NCBI GenBank assembly: GCA_963772825.1
Contig: CAVYYX010000022.1
Span: forward strand, 186,001-250,000
DNA from: Desertimonas sp963772825
GTDB lineage: Bacteria > Actinomycetota > Acidimicrobiia > Acidimicrobiales > Ilumatobacteraceae
Length of the DNA stretch: 64,000 nucleotides
Direction of reading: 5' to 3'
The notes under the pieces were generated by a model. That model searched no databases. It saw nothing but the letters and a program-made list of their open reading frames with translations, and was not told the origin of the DNA. Positions 34,956 to 44,498 of this stretch are shown here, in pieces. Position numbers and translations under genes: made by a program. How positions within the stretch are numbered: position 1 is the first letter of the stretch; each line of letters opens with the position of its first letter.

Positions 34956-35348
34956 ATGGCCACCACGACCACCCAGACCACCGGCCGCCGCAAGGAGGCC
35001 ATCGCTCGTGCTCGCCTGCGACCTGGCACCGGCGTGCTCACCGTCAACGGCCGACCGTTCGACACCTACTTCACGACGCCGGCGCATCGCATGATCGCCA
35101 GCGAGCCGCTGCGCGTCCTCGACGCCGCCGAGAGCTTCGACGTCGACACGACGATCACCGGAGGCGGCGTCAGCGGTCAGGCCGGGGCGATGCGCATGGC
35201 GTTGGCCCGCAGCCTCGCCGAGGTCGACCCGGAGTCCCGCTCCACGCTCAAGAAGGCCGGCGTACTCACTCGCGATCCGCGCAAGAAGGAGTCCAAGAAG
35301 TACGGCCTCGTCAAGGCGCGCAAGGCGAAGCAGTTCACCAAGCGCTGA
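34956..35348 (+). CDS. rpsI: 30S ribosomal protein S9 (uS9)
   Basis: A 130-residue protein whose C-terminal tail reaches the P-site tRNA. TGRRKEAIARARLRPGTG, GGGVSGQAGAMRMALARSL and the basic end KKYGLVKARKAKQFTKR are conserved. Confidence 0.97.
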   Translation: MATTTTQTTGRRKEAIARARLRPGTGVLTVNGRPFDTYFTTPAHRMIASEPLRVLDAAESFDVDTTITGGGVSGQAGAMRMALARSLAEVDPESRSTLKKAGVLTRDPRKKESKKYGLVKARKAKQFTKR

Positions 35349-35385
35349 CCGCGTTCGACAGCCGGACCCGCCAGGGAACGAGCAC

Positions 35386-36738
35386 GTGAAGTTCGGGACC
35401 GACGGTGTGCGCGGCGTCGCCAACGCCGACCTGACCCCGTCGTTCGCCCTCGACCTCGGACGGGCCGCGGCCCGGATCCTGGCCAGCGGGCAGAACCACG
35501 GCGTCGAGGCCGTCGTCGGGGGCGACACCCGTGTGTCGACGGCGATGCTCGAGGCAGCGTTCGTCGCCGGGCTCGCATCGGAAGGCGTCGTCGTGCACCG
35601 GCTCGGGGTCGTGCCGACTCCCGCCGTGGCCTTCGAGGCGAGCCGCCGCAACGCAATCGGAGCGGTGATCTCGGCCTCCCACAACCCGTACCGGGACAAC
35701 GGCATCAAGCTGTTCGCGAGGGGCGGCATCAAGCTTCCCGACGAGGTCGAGGAACGGATCGAGGGCGAAGTCGGCGCTCTGCCACCCCCGACCTGTGAAC
35801 CGGCCCAGCTGCTCGACGCCGAAGCGACGCCCGATTATCTCGACCACCTCGTGGGTGCCCTCGACGGCCGCGACCTCGGCGGGCTGCGCATCGTCGTCGA
35901 CTGCGCCAATGGGGCCGCCAGCGTCATCGCTCCACGAGTCTTCGCCGCGGCCGGCGCCGACGTCGTGGCGATCCACAACACGCCGGACGGTCGCAATATC
36001 AACGATCGGTGTGGCGCAACGCACCTCGACTCTCTCGCCGCCACCGTGCGCCTCGAGGGCGGTGACCTCGGCCTCGCCCTCGACGGTGATGCCGACCGCT
36101 TGCTGGCGGTCGACCACGATGGTCGGATCGTCGATGGCGACCACATCATGGCGATCTGCGCCGCCGACCTGCATCGCCGGGGCGCATTGCGCGAGGCCAC
36201 GGTCGTCACGACCGTGATGGCGAACCTCGGATTTCGCCTGGCCATGGAGGGCGCCGGCATCACCGTGCTGGAAACCCCGGTCGGCGACCGGTACGTGCTC
36301 GAAGCGCTCGACGAGGGCGGCTACACGATGGGCGGCGAGCAGAGCGGGCACGTCATCTTCCGGGACCGCTCGACCACCGGCGATGGGCTGCTCACCGGGT
36401 TGCTGCTCGCCGACGTGGTCGAACGCGCCGCGGCCCCGCTCGCCGACCTCGCTGCGGCGGCGATGACCCGCATGCCCCAGGTGCTGCTCAACATTCCCGT
36501 GACCGAACGGGTCCCCGACGCAGCAGATCAAGTGGCGGCCGAGATCGCCGCCGCCGAGTCGCGCCTCGCGGGCAAGGGTCGAGTGCTGGTCCGTCCGAGT
36601 GGCACCGAGCCGCTGCTGCGCGTGATGGTCGAGGCCACCGACGCCACGGTTGCTCACGAGACCGCCGAGCAGCTTGCCGCCGTTGTCCGGGCGCGCTGGG
36701 GCACCGACCGCCCGGCGGCGGAGTCGCACCTCAGATAG
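35386..36738 (+). CDS. glmM: Phosphoglucosamine mutase
   Basis: Converts glucosamine-6-P to glucosamine-1-P for UDP-GlcNAc synthesis. 450 residues, GTG start. The active Ser is in ISASHNPYRDNGIK, the Mg loop is DGDADR, the sugar loop GGEQSGH, and the phosphate loop VRPSGTEPLLRVM. rplM-rpsI-glmM is the usual order, with glmS-like downstream giving the two steps before GlmU. Confidence 0.96.
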   Translation: MKFGTDGVRGVANADLTPSFALDLGRAAARILASGQNHGVEAVVGGDTRVSTAMLEAAFVAGLASEGVVVHRLGVVPTPAVAFEASRRNAIGAVISASHNPYRDNGIKLFARGGIKLPDEVEERIEGEVGALPPPTCEPAQLLDAEATPDYLDHLVGALDGRDLGGLRIVVDCANGAASVIAPRVFAAAGADVVAIHNTPDGRNINDRCGATHLDSLAATVRLEGGDLGLALDGDADRLLAVDHDGRIVDGDHIMAICAADLHRRGALREATVVTTVMANLGFRLAMEGAGITVLETPVGDRYVLEALDEGGYTMGGEQSGHVIFRDRSTTGDGLLTGLLLADVVERAAAPLADLAAAAMTRMPQVLLNIPVTERVPDAADQVAAEIAAAESRLAGKGRVLVRPSGTEPLLRVMVEATDATVAHETAEQLAAVVRARWGTDRPAAESHLR

Positions 36739-36747
36739 GGTCGCGGC

Positions 36748-37678
36748 ATGGGGCGGCGACTTGCTGCGGTGGCGCTGCTGGCCACGTCCGGAGCTCTCCT
36801 TGCGCTCGCCGCGTCTGCTGGCGTCCAGGCGACGACTGGGACGTCCGCCAAGACGACAACGCCGACGCCGACGGACGCCACCGCCGCGACCACGACGACG
36901 CTGTGGCCGTCGACCACCGCGGTGCGCCCGGCGGCGACCACCGTGCCGGCAGCCACCACGTCGACGGCGCTTGCGCCATCGACCACAGTCTTCCCGCCCA
37001 CCGTCGCGGGCGACCCCTTCGACGGGTTCACGTTGCTCCGCGACTTCTACGGCCGCCTTGGCGTCGACCCGTTCTCCGCCGCCGATTTGGTCGACCAGGC
37101 GGCACCCGGCTCGACCGCCGAGGCGTTCCTGTACCACGAGGTCGGTGCCGCTATCGCCATCTTCGACCACACCAGTGACCCGCTACCCGCCTACACCGTC
37201 ACGCAGACTGGCCCTTCCGTCAGCGTGTGCCGTGACGACGGGGTCTGCGAGACGTTCGGCGACTTCGTCGCCGTCGCCGGCGCCCTCGACACGCTCACCC
37301 TCGACGGCCAGCCGATGGACGATCGGGCCGGCAGCTACCAGCGTTTGACCACGGTCGAAACGCTCACGCTCGATGCCAGCTTCGGCGTGCGCCGGCCCCG
37401 CGACGAGTTGCTCAGCGTCGTCGCCTTGCTGACGGCGGAGGGTGGCGGGACGACGTTCGCGTGGGAGCAAACGGCGTACGTCGACGCCACCGGCGAGCAG
37501 CTGCCGATCGACGTTGCGACGAGCCTGTACCCAGCTGCGCATCGAGGACGGCGACTTCGGTGTCGCCCACGTCCTGATTCCCGGCGCCGCAGACGACGGC
37601 CAGCTGGTCGTCCCGATCACCACCGACCTCACCGGCGTCCCGACCACGATTCGCGTTCCGGTGCTGCTCCTGCGATGA
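36748..37678 (+). CDS. Secreted protein of unknown family, paralogue 1 (one frame break)
   Basis: A signal-like N-terminus (LAAVALLATSGALLALAASAG) is followed by a Thr/Ala/Pro linker and a ~200-residue domain. The domain has DLVDQAAPGSTA, a Cys pair in VCRDDGVC, and LDGQPMDDR. The frame shifts by one base around 37527-37536; correction gives the end QLRIEDGDFGVAHVL...IRVPVLLLR and a stop at 37676 that overlaps the next ATG. Paralogous to the next gene. Confidence 0.65.
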
Positions 37679-38499
37679 CTGCTAGAAGCCCACTGGTCGT
37701 GCTCGGCACGCTGGCGATCAGCACCGCCGCGGCCGTTGCCGGTGTCGCCGGCTATCCCGCCGCCGGCATCACCACCGAGGCGACCTCGGCGCCGTCGACG
37801 ACGGTCGGGTCGGCTGAGCTCGACGCCGTCGACCTGTTCACCGACCTGTTCACGTCGCTGGGCGGCGATCCGCCCAACCGCGGCAACCTCGATCAGCGCG
37901 TCGCGCCCGGATCGCCGGCGGCTGCCTGGGTCGACTACCTGTTCGGCTTCGCCACGGCGCGCCTCGACAGCCGCTCAGGCCCGTTCGAGCCGTTCACCGT
38001 CACCGAGAGCGCCACGTCCGTCGACGGAGACGTCGCCGTCGACGTCTGCACCGAAGGTTTCTGCGACGAGTTCAGCGGCTTCGTCGGCGACGACGAAGGG
38101 CGCCTGGAGACGTTCCAACTCAACGGCGTCCCCATCGACGATCGCCTGGCTGCGCCCTCGGAGCCGGAGCCAGAAGGACCGATCTCGGTCGGCGTGCTCG
38201 GGGCCTTCGAGCGAGTGACCGTCGACGAGCTCGCCGTCGTCCTCGCCATCACCCCCGGCGATGAGCAGCTCGACATCGCCTGGCAGGACGCCTACTACCA
38301 CCTTCAGGGTGGTGCCGACATCCCCGTCGACCTGGCGGCGTCCGCGTACCCACGGTCCATCGGCCCGGTCGGAACGCAAGCGATCGTCGTGCAGTTCCCG
38401 CTCGCCGCGCTCGGTGGCGAGGTCGTCTTGACCTACACGACGGAATCAACGTCAGCACCCGTGGAGGTCCGCGTCCCGGTCGACGCGCTGCAGCCGTAG
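37675..38499 (+). CDS. Secreted protein of unknown family, paralogue 2
   Basis: 274 residues, intact. Signal-like start (LVVLGTLAISTAAAVAGVAG), short linker, then a domain matching paralogue 1: NLDQRVAPGSPAA, VCTEGFC (the same Cys spacing), LNGVPIDDR, and a beta-rich end. Tandem duplication placed between glmM and the glmS-like gene; a role at the cell envelope is a guess. Confidence 0.7.
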   Translation: MTARSPLVVLGTLAISTAAAVAGVAGYPAAGITTEATSAPSTTVGSAELDAVDLFTDLFTSLGGDPPNRGNLDQRVAPGSPAAAWVDYLFGFATARLDSRSGPFEPFTVTESATSVDGDVAVDVCTEGFCDEFSGFVGDDEGRLETFQLNGVPIDDRLAAPSEPEPEGPISVGVLGAFERVTVDELAVVLAITPGDEQLDIAWQDAYYHLQGGADIPVDLAASAYPRSIGPVGTQAIVVQFPLAALGGEVVLTYTTESTSAPVEVRVPVDALQP

Positions 38500-38509
38500 C
38501 CTCGTCGCG

Positions 38510-41500
38510 ATGTGCGGGATCATTGCCATCGTCAGTCGGCCGCCCCAGCGGCCCGCGCCCGAACCCGCCAGCCTTCTTGAAGGCCTCGACCGGGCCCTCG
38601 CCCTGGTCGGCGATCCGGCGGCGGTCGCCGAAGCGGCAGCCGAAGTCGATGCCGCGCTGCGCGGCCTGCCCGGCGTGCTCGCCCTCGCCGATCGTCACGA
38701 GCTCGTCGCCTCGATCGAGGTCCGCCTCGACCAGCTCGGGGCCTACTCCGAAGCGGTCGAGGCGGCGCTGGCCGACGAAGTCGCCGGCCTCGACGCCGAT
38801 GCCCTGGAACGAGCGAACGGTGCTTCGATACGCCTCCGCGACGTGCTGTGGGCGATCCGTCGCGACCGCCTCCGCACTGCGCGCGAGGTCGACGCCCTCG
38901 CTGGACGCGACGCGTCGGTGTCAGCTCGCGCCGGCTACCTGGCGATCCAGCAGGCGCTGTCGGCGATCGACCGCATGGAGGTCCGCGGACGCGACTCCGC
39001 CGGTCTCCACGTCTTCGTGTGGGACGGCAGGCTCGATCTCGCTCCCCGGCAGGTCCCAGAGTTCGTGAACGAGCTCCGGGACCGGTCGGGCGATCGGCTG
39101 TTCCAGGCCCGCTCCGTGAGGTCCGTCGATGGACCGGCAGGGTCGGTGCTCTCCTTCGTCTACAAGGCGGCGGCCGAGATTGGCGAGCTCGGCGACAACA
39201 CGGCGGCCCTGCGGTCGCAGATCGTCGGCGACGATCTACTTCGGCGGGCGCTGTCGTTCCCGTGGGCCGAGGTGTCCGTGCTCGGCCACACGCGCTGGGC
39301 GAGCGTCGGGATCATCTCCGAGCCCAACGCCCACCCCGTCAACAGCGATGAGCTCGAGCTGGCCGGCCAGGGTCTGGGCGGTGCCCAGAAGACCGAACTT
39401 GCTGGGCCCTACGTCGTCGGGGTGCTCAACGGCGACGTCGACAATCACGCCGATCTCCAGGCCACCCACGGTCTGCGCATCGCCGGTCAGATCACCACCG
39501 ACGCCAAGGTGATCCCCACCCTCGTGTCACGCAACGCGCAGGTCACCGGAGACGACCGCGATGGCATCATCGAGGCCTTCCGCCGCGCCGTCGCCAGCTT
39601 CGACGGGTCCGTCGCCATCGGCGCGGCGACCAGCGCACGCCCTGAGCTGATGCTGCTCGCCCTGCGCGGCAGCGGGCAGGGCATCTACATCGGGATCGCC
39701 GAGGATCGCTACGTGGTCGCCAGCGAGCCGTACGGCATCGTCGAGGAGACCGATCGCTTCGTGCGCCTCGACGGCGAGCACGGCGGCCAGCTCGTGGCCC
39801 TCGACGCGTTTCAGGCGGGCACGCTCGAGGGCATCCACCGTTTCGGCTATGACGGCTCGCCGTGGCCCGTGACCGACGCCGATGTCGCCGTCGCCGAAGT
39901 CACGACACGCGACATCGATCGGGGCGACGCGCCCCATTTCCTGCTCAAGGAGATCTGCGAGTCACCGAACAGCTTGGCCAAGACGTTGCGCGGCAAGGTC
40001 GTCGATGACGGTGGCCGGCTGCGTTCAGTCGTCGGCGGACGGGCCCTGCCCCCGCCGATCGCCGACCGGTTGGCGGCTGGGGCGTTCGCCCGGATCAAAG
40101 TCATCGGACAGGGCACGGCGGCGGTGGCCGGCCGCTCCGTGGCGATGACCCTGAGCGAACTGCTCGGCGGCCGCCTCGCTGTCGAGGCGATCACCGCCAC
40201 GGAGCTCTCGGGCTTCGGGCTGCAGCTCGACATGAGCGACACGCTCGCCATCGCCGTCAGCCAGAGCGGCACGACAACCGACACGAACCGCACGGTCGAC
40301 CTGCTCAAGGCGCGCGGCGCGACGGTGCTGGCCATCGTCAATCGACGCTCGAGCGATCTCACCGACAAGGCCGATGGGGTGATGTACACGTCGGATGGTC
40401 GCGACGTGGAGATGAGCGTCGCCTCGACGAAGGCGTTCTACGCCCAGATCGCCGCCGGCACGTTGCTCGCCTGCGCGATCAGCGAGGCGGCAGGCGCGCC
40501 GACCGAGCAGCGCCGGCACGAGCTACTCACGTCGTTGCGCAGCCTGCCAGACGCGATGCGCACGGTGCTGACCCGTCGACCGGCCATCGCCGAGGCGGCG
40601 CGTCGCTATGCGCCGACGAAGCGGTACTGGGCAGTCGTGGGCAACGGCGTCAACAAGGTCGCCGCGGAAGAGCTGCGGATCAAGCTCAGTGAGCTGTGCT
40701 ACAAGGCGATCGCCTGCGACGTCACCGAGGACAAGAAGCACATCGACCTGTCGTCAGAGCCGCTCATCTTCGTCTGCGCGGCCGGGCTGGCAGGTTCGAC
40801 GGCCGACGACGTCAGCAAGGAAGTGGCGATCTTCCGGGCTCACAAGGCGACTCCGATCGTCGTGGCCGACGACGGCGATGTGCGGTACCCGGGTGTCGCC
40901 ACGATCCCCGTTCCGCCGATCGACCCGGCGCTCGCCTTCGTGCTGTCGACGATGGCCGGGCACCTCTTCGGCTACGAAGCGGCGCTGGCCATCGACGCCT
41001 CGGCGATCCCGCTCCGCGAGGCGCGGGAAGTCATCGAGCGGGCCGTCGGCAGCGAGGTCACCGCCGACGCCGTGCTCGCTCGCGTGCGCGTCGAAATCGG
41101 CCGCCCCGCCGAGCAGTACATCGACGGCCTGCGCAACTCGCGCTACGACGGCCATCTCGAGGCGAGCACAGCGGTCCGCCTCGCCGGCCTGCTGCGCGAC
41201 GTGCTGTCCGACCATCCCGTCGAGGAGTACCAGTTGGAATCCGGCAAGGTCGGTTCCCCGGTTGCCCTGCTCGACGACCTCGTCGCCGCCCTGACGCGGG
41301 CGATCGAGGAGCTGACCCGCCCGATCGATGCCATCAAGCATCAGGCCAAGACCGTGACCGTCGGCATCTCGCGCAGCGATGAGGGGGTCATCGACCGGCC
41401 TCTGGTGCAATCCGTGCTCGCCGCCGGCGCCGGTCGGGACGTGCTCAGCTACAAGACGCTCAAGGTCCTCGCCGACCTCGACCCGGCGGTTGCCGAGGTC

Positions 41501-41929
41501 GTCGGGTTCACTCGCTACGGAGTCGAGGGCGACACGATCACCGTCGTCGATCGCGGCGGCCTGTCCGTCGGCCTGGCCAGCCGCGTCGAGCGGCGCCCGG
41601 TGCTCAGCGGCACGAAGCGCAGCGTCGCTAGTCAGCGCGAGGTGCTCGTCGCCAGGGGGCGCAGCGATGGTCGCACCGTCGTCTTCGTGCCGGAGGTCAA
41701 GGCCAACGTGGCGACCGGGATCACGCTGTTGCACGTGCGGTTCCACGAGCACCTCGATGCGTCGACGATGCGCGGCGTGTTGCAGGGATACGACCGGCGC
41801 TATGACCGCCTCGTCGACTGGGTCAGCGAGACGGAGAGCACGTTCGACGACCGCCTCCTCGGTGAGCTGCCCGTCACCGACCTGCTCATCGAGCCGATCT
41901 CCGAAGCCGCCGACCACTGGCGGACGTGA
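38510..41929 (+). CDS. glmS: Giant glutamine-fructose-6-phosphate aminotransferase-like protein
   Basis: 1139 residues against about 610 for ordinary GlmS. The nucleophile Cys is in MCGIIAIVS. About 130 helical Ala/Glu/Arg-rich residues are then inserted before the glutaminase continues at DRMEVRGRDSAGL (near 163). HTRWASVGIISEPNAHP, VGVLNGDVDNHADL and TDAKVIPTLVS follow. Two SIS domains (~525-850) contain SQSGTTTDTNR and EMSVASTKAFYAQ. The usual ELKHGPLALI loop is replaced by VTEDKKHIDLSSEPLIF. About 270 further residues have no recognised domain. Placement after glmM supports GlcN-6-P synthesis. Confidence 0.8.
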   Translation: MCGIIAIVSRPPQRPAPEPASLLEGLDRALALVGDPAAVAEAAAEVDAALRGLPGVLALADRHELVASIEVRLDQLGAYSEAVEAALADEVAGLDADALERANGASIRLRDVLWAIRRDRLRTAREVDALAGRDASVSARAGYLAIQQALSAIDRMEVRGRDSAGLHVFVWDGRLDLAPRQVPEFVNELRDRSGDRLFQARSVRSVDGPAGSVLSFVYKAAAEIGELGDNTAALRSQIVGDDLLRRALSFPWAEVSVLGHTRWASVGIISEPNAHPVNSDELELAGQGLGGAQKTELAGPYVVGVLNGDVDNHADLQATHGLRIAGQITTDAKVIPTLVSRNAQVTGDDRDGIIEAFRRAVASFDGSVAIGAATSARPELMLLALRGSGQGIYIGIAEDRYVVASEPYGIVEETDRFVRLDGEHGGQLVALDAFQAGTLEGIHRFGYDGSPWPVTDADVAVAEVTTRDIDRGDAPHFLLKEICESPNSLAKTLRGKVVDDGGRLRSVVGGRALPPPIADRLAAGAFARIKVIGQGTAAVAGRSVAMTLSELLGGRLAVEAITATELSGFGLQLDMSDTLAIAVSQSGTTTDTNRTVDLLKARGATVLAIVNRRSSDLTDKADGVMYTSDGRDVEMSVASTKAFYAQIAAGTLLACAISEAAGAPTEQRRHELLTSLRSLPDAMRTVLTRRPAIAEAARRYAPTKRYWAVVGNGVNKVAAEELRIKLSELCYKAIACDVTEDKKHIDLSSEPLIFVCAAGLAGSTADDVSKEVAIFRAHKATPIVVADDGDVRYPGVATIPVPPIDPALAFVLSTMAGHLFGYEAALAIDASAIPLREAREVIERAVGSEVTADAVLARVRVEIGRPAEQYIDGLRNSRYDGHLEASTAVRLAGLLRDVLSDHPVEEYQLESGKVGSPVALLDDLVAALTRAIEELTRPIDAIKHQAKTVTVGISRSDEGVIDRPLVQSVLAAGAGRDVLSYKTLKVLADLDPAVAEVVGFTRYGVEGDTITVVDRGGLSVGLASRVERRPVLSGTKRSVASQREVLVARGRSDGRTVVFVPEVKANVATGITLLHVRFHEHLDASTMRGVLQGYDRRYDRLVDWVSETESTFDDRLLGELPVTDLLIEPISEAADHWRT

Positions 41930-41939
41930 ACCTCAGCGT

Positions 41940-41963
41940 GGTGTATATTTTGATGTATACACC
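41940..41963. promoter_or_regulatory. AT-rich palindromic operator/promoter of the toxin-antitoxin pair
   Basis: GGTGTATA (41940-41947) and TATACACC (41956-41963) form perfect 8-bp arms. The site contains a TATATT that can serve as a -10 box and overlaps the antitoxin ATG. It stands out in a GC-rich region and fits autoregulation by an RHH antitoxin. Confidence 0.65.
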
Positions 41964-42214
41964 GGACGAACATCTATCTCGACGACGAGCAGCTCACGGC
42001 CCTCGATTCGGTCGCCGCGGCCAAGGGTGTCTCACGAGCTGAGGTCGTGCGCCAGTTCATCGACGGCGGCCTCCGCACGACGCGAGCGACGTTGGAAGAC
42101 GACCTCGCGGCGATCGAGGAGTCCTTCGGCACGCTGTCTGATGATGTCTACGAACCGGTCGCAAGGGTCGGCGGTGAGCGCGAGCTCCATCTCGACCGCA
42201 TGTGGTCGAGATGA
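41953..42214 (+). CDS. VapB-type ribbon-helix-helix antitoxin (one frame break near the start)
   Basis: The frame RTNIYLDDEQLTALDSVAAA, then GVSRAEVVRQFIDGGL, is a typical RHH/CopG antitoxin, with an acidic tail ending MWSR at 42212. No start lies in that frame. Removing one base at 41962-41965 places ATG 41953 in frame as MYTRTNIYL. ATGA overlap with the toxin. Confidence 0.7.
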
Positions 42215-42592
42215 CCCTGCTGGATTCGGACGTGCTGATCGCCCATCTTCGGGGAGTCGACGCGGCGGGCCGGTGCCTGACGGAACGCCGGAGACGCGGC
42301 CCACTCCATGCCAGCGTCGTGAGCCTTGCCGAGATCACCGGTGGGACTGCATTCGCACGAGCGCCGCGAGGTGTGGCGTCTTCTCGCCGGGCTACGCATC
42401 GAACCGGTGACCGAACGGATGGGGGTCCGCGCCGGTCAACTGATGCGACGCTTCCGACGCTCACACTCGTCGATCGGACTCGGTGACTACCTCATCGCGG
42501 CGACGGCGATCGAACTCGGACTCGAGCTGGCAACGCTCAATGTTCGTCACTTTCCGATGTTCGAGGCGCTGGCCCCGGCGTTCGACCTCTAG
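42211..42592 (+). CDS. PIN-domain toxin (VapC type), one frame break
   Basis: TLLDSDVLIAHLRG has the first catalytic Asp, and SVVSLAEITGG the conserved Glu. In the frame shifted by one base at GGG 42343-42345, LGDYLIAATAIELGLELATLN has the third acidic site and the PIN end. Corrected length is about 126 residues. A ribonuclease cleaving RNA; its activity depends on whether the frame break is real. Confidence 0.75.
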
Positions 42593-42598
42593 GCCGGC

Positions 42599-42982
42599 AT
42601 GATCATCGGGGTGGGTGTCGACGCCGTCGACGTGGAGCGCTTCCGTCGTGTGCTGGAGCGCACGCCGACGATGCGCCAACGGTTGTTCACCGAGGCCGAG
42701 TTGGCCTACGTGCAGCCGCGCATCGATCCGGTGCCATCGCTTGCCGCCCGATTCGCCGCCCGTGAGGCGCTGATGAAGGCGTTGGGAGTCGGTCTTGGCT
42801 CCTTCGGGTTCCACGACGCGTCGGTGCAGGTTGCCGACAGCGGCGCCCCGAGCCTGATCATCACCGGCATGGCGACCGAGCTGGCCGCCGCCCGCGGCAC
42901 GACGTCGATCCACCTGTCGCTGTCCCACGACGGACCAGTGGCGGTCGCCGTGGTCGTCGCCGAGGCGAGCGGCGTGTCGTGA
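42599..42982 (+). CDS. acpS: Holo-[acyl-carrier-protein] synthase
   Basis: Transfers 4'-phosphopantetheine from CoA to ACP. 127 residues. Conserved VGVDAVDVERF (metal Asp), RLFTEAELAY and FAAREALMKALG (catalytic Glu and Lys), then HLSLSHDGPVAVA. Stop overlaps the nnr GTG (GTGA). Confidence 0.95.
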   Translation: MIIGVGVDAVDVERFRRVLERTPTMRQRLFTEAELAYVQPRIDPVPSLAARFAAREALMKALGVGLGSFGFHDASVQVADSGAPSLIITGMATELAAARGTTSIHLSLSHDGPVAVAVVVAEASGVS

Positions 42983-44343
42983 TCCCGATCGTCACGCCGG
43001 CCGAGATGGCGGAGATCGACGCCGCCGCCGAGGAACCCGTCGACGTACTCGTCGACCGGGCAGGCGACGCAGTCGCCCGAGCCGCCCGCCGCAGACTCGG
43101 TGGGACCTACGGTCGCGTCGTCAACGTGATCGCCGGCAAGGGCAACAACGGGTCCGACGGACGGGTCGCCGGTCGGCTGCTCGCCGACGCGGGCGTGAAG
43201 GTGCGCGTCTTCGACGCGGCGACGTGTCCGGAAGCGCTTCCGCCAGCCGACCTCGTGATCGACGCGGCGTATGGCACCGGGTTCCACGGCGTCTGGACAG
43301 CCCCGCGAGTCGGTGGAACCCCCGTGCTGGCGGTGGACATCCCGAGCGGCGTCGACGGGCTCACCGGTGAGGCGGGGGACCGCGCCCTGCCGGCAGCGGC
43401 GACGGTGACCTTCGCCGCCCTCAAACCGGGTCTCCTGCTCGGTGACGGCAAACGCCTCGCCGGAGACGTGATCGTCGCGGACATCGGCCTCGACGTTTCG
43501 TCGGCTCGGTCGCACGCCATCGAGCGTTGCGACGTCGCTGCCTGGTGGCGACCTCGCCCGGCGGACGCCCACAAGTGGACGCAGGCGGTGCGGGTGGTCG
43601 CCGGAAGTCCCGGGATGACCGGGGCGGCATCGTTGGTGTCGGTTGCGGCGATGCGCGCCGGCAGTGGGATCGTGTGGCTCACGACGCCGGGAGAGACACA
43701 CCCGCGTGCCGAGCTGATCGAGGTCGTCGGCAGGCCATCGCCCGCCCACGGATGGCTGGGCGACGTGCTCACCGACATCGAGCGCTTCGGAGCGCTCGTC
43801 GTCGGGCCTGGGCTGGGGACGGGCGACGACATCTCGTCCGACGTGCAGGAGCTCGTCGCTGCGGCACCGTGTCCGATCGTCGTCGACGGCGATGGGCTGA
43901 CGGCAATCGCCACCGCGCCGGGAGGAGCCGCCGCCGTGTTGCGCGATCGGCAAACTGCGACGGTGCTGACGCCCCACGACGGCGAGTTCGCCCGCCTCAG
44001 CGGTGGGCCACCCGAAGCCGACCGGTTCGCTGCGGTCCGCCGGCTGGCCGCGACCACCGACGCCGTCGTAGTGCTCAAGGGCCCGACGACGCTTGTCGCC
44101 GAGCCGAGCGGACGAGTGCTCGCCGTGAACGCTGGCGACCAGCGCCTGGCGACCGCCGGCACCGGCGACGTGCTCGCCGGCACGATCGGCAGTCTGTTGG
44201 CGTGCGGCATGCCGGCCCCGGCGGCCGCCGCGGCGGGCGCCTGGCTGCACGCCAGTGCCGCGTCGCTCCTGCCGGCAGCCGGCCTGATTGCGAGCGACGT
44301 GGCGGCAGCGATTCCCCGAGCGATCGAGCTGGCCCTGTCGTGA
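42979..44343 (+). CDS. nnrD: Bifunctional NAD(P)HX epimerase/dehydratase
   Basis: Repairs hydrated NAD(P)H. 454 residues. The N-terminal YjeF epimerase domain (1-210) has IAGKGNNGSDGRVAGRLL and VLAVDIPSGVDGLTGE. The C-terminal ADP-dependent dehydratase (225-454) has VVGPGLGTGDD, VLTPHDGEFARL, LKGPTTLVAEPSG and the GDQRLATAGTGDVLAGTIG signature. GTG start. Confidence 0.95.
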   Translation: MIPIVTPAEMAEIDAAAEEPVDVLVDRAGDAVARAARRRLGGTYGRVVNVIAGKGNNGSDGRVAGRLLADAGVKVRVFDAATCPEALPPADLVIDAAYGTGFHGVWTAPRVGGTPVLAVDIPSGVDGLTGEAGDRALPAAATVTFAALKPGLLLGDGKRLAGDVIVADIGLDVSSARSHAIERCDVAAWWRPRPADAHKWTQAVRVVAGSPGMTGAASLVSVAAMRAGSGIVWLTTPGETHPRAELIEVVGRPSPAHGWLGDVLTDIERFGALVVGPGLGTGDDISSDVQELVAAAPCPIVVDGDGLTAIATAPGGAAAVLRDRQTATVLTPHDGEFARLSGGPPEADRFAAVRRLAATTDAVVVLKGPTTLVAEPSGRVLAVNAGDQRLATAGTGDVLAGTIGSLLACGMPAPAAAAAGAWLHASAASLLPAAGLIASDVAAAIPRAIELALS

Positions 44344-44356
44344 TCATCGTGCACCG

Positions 44357-44498
44357 ATGCGAGCGAGCGAGCGCAGGCGAGTGAGCGGTCAGCATCTGGG
44401 CGCGACGGGTCCGAACTGTCCAGACGAATCGCGCCCAGAAACCGGATCGGACGAATCGCGCCCAGAAGGTGGATCGGATGCGTGGCCCGGAGAACGCA
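44357..44498 (+). mobile_element. Copy of the 77-79 bp start-region element, split by another element
   Basis: GCGAGCGAGCGAGCGCAGGC followed by GAGTGAGCGG (44359-44388) matches the left half of the element at 52295. GCGTGGCCCGGAGAACGCAAT (44480-44500) matches its right half. Between them lies the 70-bp three-armed element. The right end supplies GGAGAA and the first bases of the alr ATG. Flanking direct repeats are not clear here. Confidence 0.6.
44396..44465 (-). repeat. 70-bp three-armed dispersed element, copy 3 (reversed, diverged)
   Basis: CTGGGCGCGA at one end, and TCGCGCCCAG twice (44429-44438 and 44456-44465). Reversed, this is the same two-direct-plus-one-inverted layout and length as at 10746 and 48484, with CGCGA in place of CGGCC. 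It interrupts the element at 44357-44498. Confidence 0.65.

Noticed and set aside
36748..38499. One 583-residue protein with two homologous halves
   Set aside because: The middle (37530-37675) is Arg/His-rich out-of-frame sequence with no family match. A one-base correction gives two ATGA-overlapping genes, each with its own signal peptide.
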